Of a DNA stretch of 64,000 nt, positions 33,827 through 41,648 are shown one piece after another. The stretch comes from Cupriavidus pauculus. Its GTDB lineage: Bacteria; Pseudomonadota; Gammaproteobacteria; Burkholderiales; Burkholderiaceae. Under the pieces are notes generated by a model. That model was not told the origin of the DNA. It ran no database searches and was given only the letters and a program-made list of their open reading frames with translations. The stretch is taken from contig NZ_CP044065.1 of the NCBI RefSeq assembly GCF_008693385.1, forward strand, positions 744,001 to 808,000, given 5' to 3'. The position numbers and the translations under genes were made by a program. Numbering within the stretch: the first letter of the stretch is position 1; each line of letters opens with the position of its first letter.

Positions 33827-34714
33827 TCACGTGGGGATATAGCTCAAGGCCACCTTGCGCAGCAGCGCGCCGAACGCGGTCTCCAGCGGCGCGCGCGCGC
33901 GGCGGCTGCTATAGATCAGGCCCGTCGTGCGCGTCGGACGCGGACTCTCGAGCGGGATGGCCTTCAGCGGAGAGTCCGGCGTCAGCGCATAGCGCGAGAG
34001 GATCGTCGGCGCGCCGGTCTCGCGCACGAGGTTCAGCAGCGACGGAATCGTGCCGGACTCGATGATCACGTTCGGTACCGTGCCGGCGGAAGCCAGCGCA
34101 TCGTCGATGATCTGCCGCGTCTTGTAGCGCGCGGACAGCATCACCATGTCGCGCCCGTGCAGCTCGATCATGCGCACGCGCTTGCGCCGCGCGAGCGCAT
34201 GGTCGCCCGGCAGAAACAGCACGAGCTCTTCGTCGCATAGCGGCTCGAACACCATGTCGTGCGCATCGGTCGGCTGGTAGGCGATGGCGAGGTCCATCTC
34301 GTTCCCCCGCAGCGCGCGCGTCATATCGGCCAGCGTCAGTTCCTCGATGGTCACGCGCACGTTCTCGTGCTGCTGCCGGAACAGCAATACCGTGCGCGGC
34401 ACGATGGCCAGATTGAACGTCTGCGACGTGGCGATGCGCAGATGCCCCGACAGTGTGGCCGACGCCTTGAGCAGCGCGGTGCCGCTGTCCAGCGTTTTCA
34501 GCGCCTCGATGACCTTCGGCAGAAACAGCATGCCGGCCGCCGTCAGGCTCACGCGCCGCTCGGTGCGCTCGAACAGCACCATGTCGAGCTCGTTCTCGAG
34601 CTGCTTGATCTGGTGCGACAGCGTCGGCTGCGTGACGTGAACCTGCTGGGCGGCCGCGGTGAAGTTCAGCCGCTCCGCCAGCGCCACGAAATATCGCAGA
34701 TGCCTGAGTTCCAT
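33827..34714 (-). CDS. LysR-family transcriptional regulator
   Basis: The 295-residue protein has an N-terminal winged helix (MELRHLRYFVALAERLNFTAAAQQ, VTQPTLSHQIKQLENEL) and a CynR/CbbR-like effector domain from about residue 90 (LSGHLRIATSQTFNLAIVP). It is divergent from the citryl-CoA-lyase-like gene, the usual layout for control of the adjacent operon. An inverted repeat of LysR-box type lies 35-53 bases upstream of its own start. The inducer is unknown, perhaps a di- or tricarboxylate. Confidence 0.9.
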   Translation of the reverse strand: MELRHLRYFVALAERLNFTAAAQQVHVTQPTLSHQIKQLENELDMVLFERTERRVSLTAAGMLFLPKVIEALKTLDSGTALLKASATLSGHLRIATSQTFNLAIVPRTVLLFRQQHENVRVTIEELTLADMTRALRGNEMDLAIAYQPTDAHDMVFEPLCDEELVLFLPGDHALARRKRVRMIELHGRDMVMLSARYKTRQIIDDALASAGTVPNVIIESGTIPSLLNLVRETGAPTILSRYALTPDSPLKAIPLESPRPTRTTGLIYSSRRARAPLETAFGALLRKVALSYIPT

Positions 34715-34748
34715 GTTCGGGCTCGTATTCGCTATAGATGGTGTCGAT

Positions 34749-34767
34749 GATTAGCATACAAATAATC
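34749..34767. promoter_or_regulatory. LysR-box candidate
   Basis: GATTA-N9-TAATC is an AT-rich inverted repeat in the divergent promoter region, of the T-N11-A type bound by LysR proteins. An overlapping ACAAA-N8-TTTGT (34758-34775) could be the second, activation-type site. Confidence 0.5.
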
Positions 34768-34838
34768 TACTTTGTCAATCTAGCGCGTCTCCTTAGAATC
34801 TTCTCGAAACAAAGCGTGCAGACAACGCAGGAGGAGAC

Positions 34839-35627
34839 ATGAGAATCGGCAGGCAAGACGACCCGCATACCGCCATCTGCATGGCCGATGCGGACCACAT
34901 CACCATCCGGGGCAAGGACCTCTGCGACGACCTCATCGGGAGGATCGGCTTCGCGGATTTCTATGTCTTTCTGCTCACGGGCAGCACGCCCACCGCCGCG
35001 CAGAGCCGGCTCGTCAACGCGGCCCTGGTCGCCATCGCCGAGCATGGCCTCACGCCGACCGTGCTCGCCGCGCGCATGACCTACGATGCCGACCCCGCCG
35101 CGCTGCAGGGCGCGGTCGCGGCGGGCATCCTCGGCGCGGGCACGGTCGTGATGGGAACGTCGGAGCTGTGCGGACGCTTCCTGCACGAGATCGTCAGCGC
35201 GCACGCGGCATCGGGCGACACGCTCGACGCCGTGGCGCAACGCGCGCTCGCGGCGCGCAAGGCCGCGGGGCAGACCGTGCCCGGCTATGGACATCCGCTC
35301 CATGCCGGCGGCGATCCGCGCACCGCGCGCCTGCTCGCGCTGGCCGAGGAACTGCAGGTCCGCGGCCCGTACCTCGATGCGCTGTTCGCGGTGGAGCGGC
35401 TGATTCCGTCGGTCTATGGCCGCCAGTTGCCGATCAACGCATCGGGCTCGATTCCGGCGGTGCTGCTGCAGGCGGGCTTTCCGGTTGGCGCGCTCAAAGG
35501 CATCCCGATCCTCGCCCGTACGGCCGGCTTGCTCGCCCATCTGTACGAGGAATCGGCCCGGCCCATCGGCTTTCTGATGGCCGACCGCGCCGACCGGTCG
35601 ATTGCCTACGACGGCCCCGCGCGCTAG
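34839..35627 (+). CDS. citryl-CoA lyase-like protein of the citrate synthase family
   Basis: The 262-residue protein is a short citrate synthase homologue of the type annotated as citryl-CoA lyase. It keeps the two catalytic histidine regions, H69 (AIAEHGLTPTVLAARMTY) and H152 (VPGYGHPLHAGGDPR), and the CoA/citrate region PINASGSIPAVLLQAGFP. It lacks the N-terminal half of normal citrate synthase. It is the first gene of a set with a Bug receptor and an acyl-CoA ligase, so condensation or cleavage of an acyl-CoA with a keto acid is likely. The physiological direction is unknown. Confidence 0.83.
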   Translation: MRIGRQDDPHTAICMADADHITIRGKDLCDDLIGRIGFADFYVFLLTGSTPTAAQSRLVNAALVAIAEHGLTPTVLAARMTYDADPAALQGAVAAGILGAGTVVMGTSELCGRFLHEIVSAHAASGDTLDAVAQRALAARKAAGQTVPGYGHPLHAGGDPRTARLLALAEELQVRGPYLDALFAVERLIPSVYGRQLPINASGSIPAVLLQAGFPVGALKGIPILARTAGLLAHLYEESARPIGFLMADRADRSIAYDGPAR

Positions 35628-35695
35628 CGGTTCCGCCAAACAGACGACAGCGGACGCAACGACGTCCGCGCACCATCCCAAGAGGAGGAGACAAG

Positions 35696-36709
35696 ATGAC
35701 CCGAACCACGCCCCGCGCTCGACCGGGCGCCATGCCAGCGATGACAGGCGGCCGGCGCGCACTGCTGCTCGCCGCCTGCGCCACAGCCTGTGCGCTCGCA
35801 TTTCCCGGCGCCCCACGCGCGCAGTCCGGCAAGACCACGCAGGTCATCGTCCCGTACTCGGCCGGCGGCACCACCGACCGCATCGCGCGCATCGTTGCCA
35901 ACGGCCTCTCGCAGGAACTGGGCGAAACGTATGTGGTGGTCAACAAGCCCGGCGCGGGCGGCACGCTCGGCACCGCCGAAGTCGCGCGCGCAAAGCCCGA
36001 CGGCAGCACGCTGGGCGTCGTGTTCGATTCGCAGGCCGTCAACCAGCATATGTTTCGCGCGCTGCCGTACGACACGTTCAAGTCGTTCACCTATGTCACG
36101 CTCGTCGTCTCCGCGCCGCACGTGCTCGTCACGAGCAAGCCCTACGCGTCGCTGGCCGCGCTGACGCAGGCGGCGAAGGCAAAGCCGGGCACCGTGTCGT
36201 TCGGGTCCACGGGGCAGGGCACGTCGAATCATCTGTATCCGCTGCTGCTAGGCAATCTGGCTGGCGTGGACCTGCTGCCCGTCCCGTATCAGGGCGGTGG
36301 CGGGTCGTTTCTGCCGGACCTGCTTTCCGGCCGCTACGACATGGCATCCGGCACGCTCGGCTACTTTCTGCCGTATATCAAGGACGGCCGCCTCCACGCG
36401 CTGGCCACCGGCGGCGTCAGGCGATCGCCGTTGCTGCCCAACGTGCCGACCGTGGCCGAGACCTATCCCGGGTTCGAGGCCTCGTCATGGGTGGGCCTGA
36501 TCGCGCCGGCCGGCTTGCCGAAGGAGGCCGCCGACCGGTTGCGCAATGGGGTCCGCCGCGCGCTGGCCAACCCGGCGCTCAAGGAGCAACTGCTCGCCGA
36601 AGGCTACGACATCGAGGTCTCGTCGTCGGAAGACTTTGTCGCGCGCGTGCACAAGGAATCGGATCGGCTCGGTGCGCTGATCCGCGAAAAGAAGCTTGGC
36701 GAGCAATGA
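35696..36709 (+). CDS. Bug-family periplasmic solute receptor (TctC-like)
   Basis: The 337-residue protein is the third Bug receptor here. A long signal region runs to PRAQS near residue 41, with the hydrophobic core ALLLAACATACALAF. Mature motifs are TQVIVPYSAGGTTDRIARI, VNKPGAGGTLGTAEVARA, SFGSTGQGTSNHLYPLL and VPYQGGGGSFLPDLLSG. GGAGGAG precedes the ATG at 35696. It overlaps the ligase gene by ATGA, which ties its substrate to the CoA-activation step. Confidence 0.92.
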   Translation: MTRTTPRARPGAMPAMTGGRRALLLAACATACALAFPGAPRAQSGKTTQVIVPYSAGGTTDRIARIVANGLSQELGETYVVVNKPGAGGTLGTAEVARAKPDGSTLGVVFDSQAVNQHMFRALPYDTFKSFTYVTLVVSAPHVLVTSKPYASLAALTQAAKAKPGTVSFGSTGQGTSNHLYPLLLGNLAGVDLLPVPYQGGGGSFLPDLLSGRYDMASGTLGYFLPYIKDGRLHALATGGVRRSPLLPNVPTVAETYPGFEASSWVGLIAPAGLPKEAADRLRNGVRRALANPALKEQLLAEGYDIEVSSSEDFVARVHKESDRLGALIREKKLGEQ

Positions 36710-38295
36710 TGGCGAATTCCGATTCACTGCTGTACTCGGCCGCCGGTGTCGGCGACATGATCGTCAACGCGCTCGAGCGCCACGGCCCGCGGACTGCGTT
36801 CGCCTGCCGCGGCCGCGCGGTGACCTATACCCACGTGGCCGAGCAGATCAGCCGCACGCTGCAGCATTTCGAGGCCATCGGCCTCAGGCGCGGCGATGCG
36901 ATCATGCAGCTCACGAGCAATCGCCACGAGATGTTCGTGATCATGGCGGCCGCGTTTATCGGCGGCTATGTGTCCGTGATTCCGAACTACTCGGCCAGTC
37001 TCGACGATCACCGCTATATGCTCGAGGACAGTGGCGCGGTGCTGCTCGTCGTTGATGTGGCACGGACCGCGCGCGGTCAGGCACTCGTGAAGGACGCGAG
37101 CCCGACGTCGCAACAATCGTTGCGGCTGGCCTCGCACGATGCCGTGCCCGGCATCGCCGATTTCTGGCGCGAAGTTTCCGGCTACACACCGCGGCCGCTG
37201 AAGGCGTGCGAGGCGCCCGACGACAATATCCGCCTGATCTACACGGGCGGCACCACGGGCGTGCCCAAGGGCGTGATCACCGAGAGCCGCGCGCTCGCGT
37301 TTGCGTCGCTGCTCCATATCGCCGAACAGGGATTCGATAGCTCGACGCGGCTGCTCGTGTCGTCGCCGCTGTCGCATGGCGCGGGCGCGCTCGTCATTCC
37401 GGTACTGGTCCGCGGCGGCACGGTCGTCGTCCACGACGGCTTCGACGCGGACCGCACGCTCGATGCCATTCACGCGGGCGATGCGACCACGCTGTTTCTG
37501 GTCCCGACGATGCTCTACGCGCTGATGGACCACCCGCGCATCGCGGCGGTGAATCTCGGCAGCCTGCGGCGCATCGTCTACACGGCCGCGCCCATCTCGC
37601 AACACCGCCTCGCGCAGGCGCTCGCGCTGTTCGGGCCGATCCTGCACCAGAACTACGGGCAGACCGAGGTGCCGGGCACCATCCTGTCGCTGACCGCGGA
37701 AGATCATCTGCATCCGCGTGGCGACAAGCTGACTGCCGCGGGCAAGCCGTATCCGTGCGTGTCGGTGCGGCTCGTCGATGACCTGGGCAACACGCTGCCG
37801 CGCGACGGTGGCATCGGCGAACTGTGCGTCCGCGCGCCGCACGTGACACGCGGCTACTGGAACAAGCCGGAGGCCACGCGGGAACTGCTGCGCGACGGCT
37901 GGCTGCATACGGGGGACATGGCCTATCAGGACGCCGACGGGTACTTCCATATCGTCGATCGCAAGAAAGACATGATCATTTCCGGCGGCTTCAATATCTA
38001 CCCGCAGGAACTGGAGAACGCGCTAGCGGGTCACCCTTCGATCGCAAGCGCGGCCGTGATCGGCGTACCCGACGAGAAGTGGGGGGAGGCGGTCAAGGCC
38101 ATCGTGGTCCTGCGCACGGGCGCGGCAGCCACGGCGGAGGAACTCATCGCGTTCGTCAAAACGCGAAAGGGGCCGGTGATGGCCCCCAAGACGGTGGAAT
38201 TCACGACATCGCTACCGCTGACCCCACTCGGCAAGATCGACAAGAAGGCATTGAGAGCTGGCTATTGGGAGGGACGCGCGAACGCCGTGGTGTAA
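36706..38295 (+). CDS. AMP-dependent acyl-CoA synthetase/ligase
   Basis: The 529-residue enzyme is an ANL-superfamily ligase that activates a carboxylic acid as adenylate and CoA ester. The P-loop-like IYTGGTTGVPKG lies near 179-190, the A5 motif NYGQTE near 316, DGWLHTGDMAYQDADGYFHIVDRKKDMI near 400-427 and the catalytic lysine in PLGKIDKKAL at the end. The start overlaps the Bug stop (ATGATG), with a second ATG one codon on. It is coupled to the upstream receptor and citryl-CoA-lyase-like genes. The acid substrate is not readable from sequence. Confidence 0.92.
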   Translation: MMANSDSLLYSAAGVGDMIVNALERHGPRTAFACRGRAVTYTHVAEQISRTLQHFEAIGLRRGDAIMQLTSNRHEMFVIMAAAFIGGYVSVIPNYSASLDDHRYMLEDSGAVLLVVDVARTARGQALVKDASPTSQQSLRLASHDAVPGIADFWREVSGYTPRPLKACEAPDDNIRLIYTGGTTGVPKGVITESRALAFASLLHIAEQGFDSSTRLLVSSPLSHGAGALVIPVLVRGGTVVVHDGFDADRTLDAIHAGDATTLFLVPTMLYALMDHPRIAAVNLGSLRRIVYTAAPISQHRLAQALALFGPILHQNYGQTEVPGTILSLTAEDHLHPRGDKLTAAGKPYPCVSVRLVDDLGNTLPRDGGIGELCVRAPHVTRGYWNKPEATRELLRDGWLHTGDMAYQDADGYFHIVDRKKDMIISGGFNIYPQELENALAGHPSIASAAVIGVPDEKWGEAVKAIVVLRTGAAATAEELIAFVKTRKGPVMAPKTVEFTTSLPLTPLGKIDKKALRAGYWEGRANAVV

Positions 38296-38300
38296 GTCGA

Positions 38301-38951
38301 TCACCCAACCTGATGCACCGCGGTCCGCGACAACGCATCCGCATACCCATGATTCACATCGCGGTGCCCACACTCGTCCTCCCGCACCGCCACCACCACA
38401 TCCCGCAGCCGGGCCGTCGGCGCGAGGTTCCAGTAAGCGATGGCGATATCGGGCGCCGGCACGTTCTCCACGCGGCCCGCGTCGATCTCCGCGAGGTACA
38501 GCGTGTAGCTGATGACGGCCTGCTCCTCGAAGTACCCCACCAGCCGATGCGCGGTGCGCGCCGACACCAGGTACAGCACGAAGAACGCCACGAAGAACAC
38601 CGCCTGCACCACCAGAATCACCGCGCGCTCGAACCAGCTGGGCCTGGCGATCTCGATAAACGTCATCAGGTGCATCCGTTCGTTCTCGGCCTCGTCCAGC
38701 AGCGTGCGAATCCAGTCATGGTCGTCGATCATCCACCGCAGGCACTTCAGGTGCACGAGCATCGCGCCGACCATGCCGGGCACCGCGGCCACGGTCTCCA
38801 GCACGATGGCCCGGTTGCCATAGCGCTTGGCGAAGAACGTATCCGCAAAGAACCGTAGCGTCAGCGTGATGCCAAGCGCGATACGGTCCGAGAGGCTGCG
38901 GGTTTCACGATGCAGATCCAGGCTGAGGGGGGTGTTGTCATGGGCTTCCAT
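38301..38951 (-). CDS. aox: alternative oxidase (AOX), diiron quinol oxidase
   Basis: The 216-residue protein is a bacterial alternative oxidase, a membrane-bound diiron quinol oxidase that reduces O2 to water without pumping protons and resists cyanide and nitric oxide. All six iron ligands align: E52 (VLETVAAVPGM), E91 and H94 (NERMHL), E142 (GYFEEQAV), E193 and H196 (DECGHRDVNH). The Y149 equivalent of the essential active-site tyrosine is also present. ATG 38951 has CGGAGC upstream; an ORF start at 38999 would lie inside the promoter. The family is common in plants and fungi but rare in bacteria. Confidence 0.92.
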   Translation of the reverse strand: MEAHDNTPLSLDLHRETRSLSDRIALGITLTLRFFADTFFAKRYGNRAIVLETVAAVPGMVGAMLVHLKCLRWMIDDHDWIRTLLDEAENERMHLMTFIEIARPSWFERAVILVVQAVFFVAFFVLYLVSARTAHRLVGYFEEQAVISYTLYLAEIDAGRVENVPAPDIAIAYWNLAPTARLRDVVVAVREDECGHRDVNHGYADALSRTAVHQVG

Positions 38952-38979
38952 GATGCGCTCCGTTGAGTCGTCGTCGTTT

Positions 38980-39019
38980 AATGTGTATTCACGATACATC
39001 TTTAAACGGACGACAGCAA
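38980..39019 (-). promoter_or_regulatory. aox promoter overlapped by an NsrR-like palindrome
   Basis: On the reverse strand a promoter reads TTGCTG, 17 bases, TATCGT (plus-strand 39014-39019 and 38991-38996). A 23-bp imperfect palindrome at 38980-39002, with halves AAGATGTAT and ATACACATT, covers the -10 and matches the NsrR consensus at about 18 of 23 positions by eye. Confidence 0.6.
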
Positions 39020-39053
39020 GGACATTTTGCTGCCCCGCAACAGTAGCGAACCG

Positions 39054-39659
39054 CTAACCGAGAAACCCCCACCAGGCCGAGCCGAACAGCAATACCGCCA
39101 TCAGCCGGTCGAACCGCTTCACCCAGACCGCCGACCGCAAGAGCCGCGCGGCCGCGGCACCGAGCCAGGCCCACACGAACATGCAGGGAATGGCCACGCA
39201 GAAGAACACCAGCGACAGCAGCGCGACGTCATGGGTCTGGTCGGCGTCATGCCCGGCAAACAGGCTGACGACGGCAATTCCCATCACCCATGTCTTCGGA
39301 TTGACGAGCTGCAGCCCCGCCGCGCCGAGAAAGCCAAGCGGCCGCGCGGCCGGCGCGCCGCTGACTTCCACGCCGGTGGGCGCGCTGCGAAACAACTGCC
39401 ACGCCATGCGCGTGAGCCAGAGCGCGCCGGCCAGCGCCATCGCCCGCTGCAGATCGGGATGCTCGGCCAGCGTATGGCCAATGCCGAGCCCCACGGCCAG
39501 CACGAGCAGCGCGGCACCGCCGCAGCCGCCGAGAATCATCGGCACCGATGCGGTCACACCGCGCCGCGCGCTGTTGGAGAACACGAGGATATTGGTCGGC
39601 CCGGGCGTGATCGATGCCACGAAGGCGAACAGGAGAAAGGGGAGGAGGGCGGGATTCAT
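39054..39659 (-). CDS. LysE/RhtB-family exporter
   Basis: The 201-residue membrane protein is a LysE-type amino acid exporter. The family signature is near the N-terminus, AFVASITPGPTNILVFSNSARRG, and about six hydrophobic helices follow, with QLVNPKTWVMG in the middle. The ATG at 39659 gives the usual length; the longer frame adds non-membrane residues. It lies 22 bases downstream of the AraC gene in the same direction, and a copy of the candidate AraC site sits 31 bases ahead of its start. Confidence 0.9.
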   Translation of the reverse strand: MNPALLPFLLFAFVASITPGPTNILVFSNSARRGVTASVPMILGGCGGAALLVLAVGLGIGHTLAEHPDLQRAMALAGALWLTRMAWQLFRSAPTGVEVSGAPAARPLGFLGAAGLQLVNPKTWVMGIAVVSLFAGHDADQTHDVALLSLVFFCVAIPCMFVWAWLGAAAARLLRSAVWVKRFDRLMAVLLFGSAWWGFLG

Positions 39660-39681
39660 GCGCCCAGTATTGCGGCGCGGC

Positions 39682-40536
39682 CTAGGGGGCGTCTGGAACG
39701 TTTGAGCAGCGCTCACGGTAGTGCGCGGGCGTCATGCAATAGGTGCGCCGGAACCAGCGGCCGAGGTGGCTCTGATCGGCAAAGCCCGACGCCGCGGCCG
39801 CATCCGCCGGTGTCGCGCCCGTGGCCATGAGCCGCCGCGCATGCGAGAGCCGCAACTGCACGAGGTAGGCATGAGGCGCAAGCCCGAACGCGGCCTTGAA
39901 CGCGCGTGTCAGCCGATAGCGATCCACGCCGGTCGCGCGGACCAGATCGTCGAGCCCGATATCCTCGGCGGCATGCTCGTGCAGGAACTCCCGCGCGCGC
40001 TGCGCCACCACGGGCAGCCGCGGATCTTCCCCGATGCGCCTGCGCCAGTGCACATGCGCGGTCAGCCGATCGAACAGCGCATCGAGCGCGGCATCGCGGA
40101 CGATGCGGAGCTCGGGATCGTGCGTGGCCCGGAAGGCGTCGGCCGCCGCCGTCGCCAGCGCGGCATCGGGCATCAGCGTATGGGCGAAGCTCGGCTGAAA
40201 ACGATCGGGCATGTCGGGAAACAGCGCGCGCAGGCGCGTATCCACCATGTGCGGATCGAGGCAGAGAATGGAGTAGGTGAACCCGTCGGGCGCTACCGCG
40301 TGGCCGTCATGCACCTCGCCGGGTTCGAGCATGAACACCTGGCCCGGCGTGCTGCTGATCAGCGACTTGCGGCAATGGAACTGCTGGATGCCCTGCTCGG
40401 TATAGCCGACCATGTAGTAGTCGTGCCAGTGCGGGTCATAGGCGTGCCCCTCGAAGTGCGCGCGCAGCGTCTCGATCCCCGAGGCAGCATCGTGCCGGAG
40501 GTCGATCCAGTTGCGGGAGGGGGTAGCGGTGTCCAT
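39682..40536 (-). CDS. AraC-family transcriptional regulator with cupin sensor
   Basis: The 284-residue protein has an N-terminal AraC-type cupin (HAYDPHWHDYYMVGYTEQGIQQF, with PGQVFMLEPGEVHDGH) and a C-terminal pair of helix-turn-helices, IGLDDLVRATGVDRYRLTRAFK and TPADAAAASGFADQSHLGRWFRRTY. AraC regulators of this form are often paired with LysE exporters. A 20-bp element is shared between its own promoter and the lysE promoter, the latter lying inside its last codons. Confidence 0.92.
   Translation of the reverse strand: MDTATPSRNWIDLRHDAASGIETLRAHFEGHAYDPHWHDYYMVGYTEQGIQQFHCRKSLISSTPGQVFMLEPGEVHDGHAVAPDGFTYSILCLDPHMVDTRLRALFPDMPDRFQPSFAHTLMPDAALATAAADAFRATHDPELRIVRDAALDALFDRLTAHVHWRRRIGEDPRLPVVAQRAREFLHEHAAEDIGLDDLVRATGVDRYRLTRAFKAAFGLAPHAYLVQLRLSHARRLMATGATPADAAAASGFADQSHLGRWFRRTYCMTPAHYRERCSNVPDAP
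39691..39710. promoter_or_regulatory. AraC-site candidate, copy 1 (lysE promoter)
   Basis: GTCTGGAACGTTTGAGCAGC lies in the 3' end of araC, 31 bases before the lysE start. It differs at one base from copy 2. Confidence 0.65.
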
Positions 40537-40588
40537 GACGGTCGGGAGGGCGGCGGAACGACGATGTTACCGCGCCCCGCGCCGGCCG

Positions 40589-40608
40589 GTCTGGAACGTT
40601 TGTGCAGC
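40589..40608. promoter_or_regulatory. AraC-site candidate, copy 2 (araC promoter)
   Basis: GTCTGGAACGTTTGTGCAGC lies 52 bases upstream of the araC start in the same orientation as copy 1. It contains the palindrome AACGTT. Confidence 0.65.
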
Positions 40609-40610
40609 AC

Positions 40611-40652
40611 CTGCGCGCCCCGCTCGTCGAAGAGCGGGGCCATCGGGCGCAG
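40611..40652 (-). terminator. nested hairpin downstream of fabI
   Basis: The arms GCCCCGCTC and GAGCGGGGC (40617-40625, 40632-40640) sit inside CTGCGC/GCGCAG. There is no T-run on the reverse strand, so it is a weak candidate terminator for fabI. Confidence 0.45.
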
Positions 40653-40683
40653 GTCCTAATGCACGGACGTCAAGGCACGGACA

Positions 40684-41469
40684 TTACTCGTCGTCGACGC
40701 TCGCGCCAACGATATTGAAGCCGCCGTCCACATACGTGATCTCGCCGGTCACGCCGCTCGACAGGTCGGACAGCAGGAACGCCGCCACATTGCCGACTTC
40801 GTCGATCGTCACGTTGCGGCGCAGCGGGGCCACGTTCTCGAAGTGACCCAGCAGCTTGCCGAAGCCCTTGATGCCCGACGCCGCGAGCGTCTTGATCGGA
40901 CCGGCCGAGATGCCGTTCGCGCGAATGCCGCGCGGGCCGACCGACGAGGCGAGGTAACGCACGCTCGCCTCGAGCGATGCCTTGGCCAGGCCCATCGTGT
41001 TGTAGTTCTGCACGACGCGCTCGGAGCCGAGGTACGTCAGCGTGACCAGCGATGCCTTGTCCGACAGCAGCGGCAGGGCGGCCTTCGCGAGTGCAGGGAA
41101 ACTGTAAGCCGAGATATCGTGCGCAATGCGGAAGCCTTCACGCGACAGGCCCTCGAGGAAGTCGCCGGCGATCGCCTCGCGCGGCGCGAAGCCGATCGAA
41201 TGCACCAGACCGTCGAATTTTTCCCAGCGTTGCCCCAGATCGGAGAACAGCGCGGCGATCTGCTCGTCGCTGCCGACGTCGCATTCGTACACCATGTCCG
41301 TGCCGAATTCCTTGGCGAAGTCGTTGATGCGGTCCTTGAAACGTTCGCCGACGTAGGTGAAGGCCAGTTCGGCGCCTTCGCGCTTGCAGGCCGACGCGAT
41401 GCCGTAGGCGATCGAGCGGTTGGACAGCAAGCCAGTGATCAGGATCCGCTTACCTGCCAGAAATCCCAT
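40684..41469 (-). CDS. fabI: enoyl-[acyl-carrier-protein] reductase (NADH)
   Basis: The 261-residue enzyme is FabI, which reduces trans-2-enoyl-ACP in the last step of each fatty acid elongation round. It starts [24 protein letters not shown], the SDR-type cofactor site of FabI. Y146 (TYLGSE) and the catalytic pair Y156-N-T-M-G-L-A-K163 are present. GGAG precedes the ATG at 41469. It is divergent from yejA. Confidence 0.96.
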   Translation of the reverse strand: MGFLAGKRILITGLLSNRSIAYGIASACKREGAELAFTYVGERFKDRINDFAKEFGTDMVYECDVGSDEQIAALFSDLGQRWEKFDGLVHSIGFAPREAIAGDFLEGLSREGFRIAHDISAYSFPALAKAALPLLSDKASLVTLTYLGSERVVQNYNTMGLAKASLEASVRYLASSVGPRGIRANGISAGPIKTLAASGIKGFGKLLGHFENVAPLRRNVTIDEVGNVAAFLLSDLSSGVTGEITYVDGGFNIVGASVDDE

Positions 41470-41531
41470 TAAATTCTCCAAGGTGTAATGTCTTGCGGGC
41501 ATGCTTCATGCACGCGCATGCCAAAGGGAAT

Positions 41532-41569
41532 GTCCGGATGGCTGGTAGCTATCCGGACCCATGTAAAAT
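41532..41569 (+). promoter_or_regulatory. inverted repeat and -10 element upstream of yejA
   Basis: GTCCGGAT (41532-41539) and ATCCGGAC (41551-41558) form a perfect inverted repeat with an 11-base spacer. A TAAAAT -10 candidate follows at 41564-41569, so the repeat occupies the -35 region of a rightward promoter. Confidence 0.45.
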
Positions 41570-41648
41570 TGTCGCACATCTTTGCCTGGCCTCTGGCGGC
41601 CAGGTGGGGTCGGGATATGTCGGGATATTCTTGGAGGTCTGCATCGGG

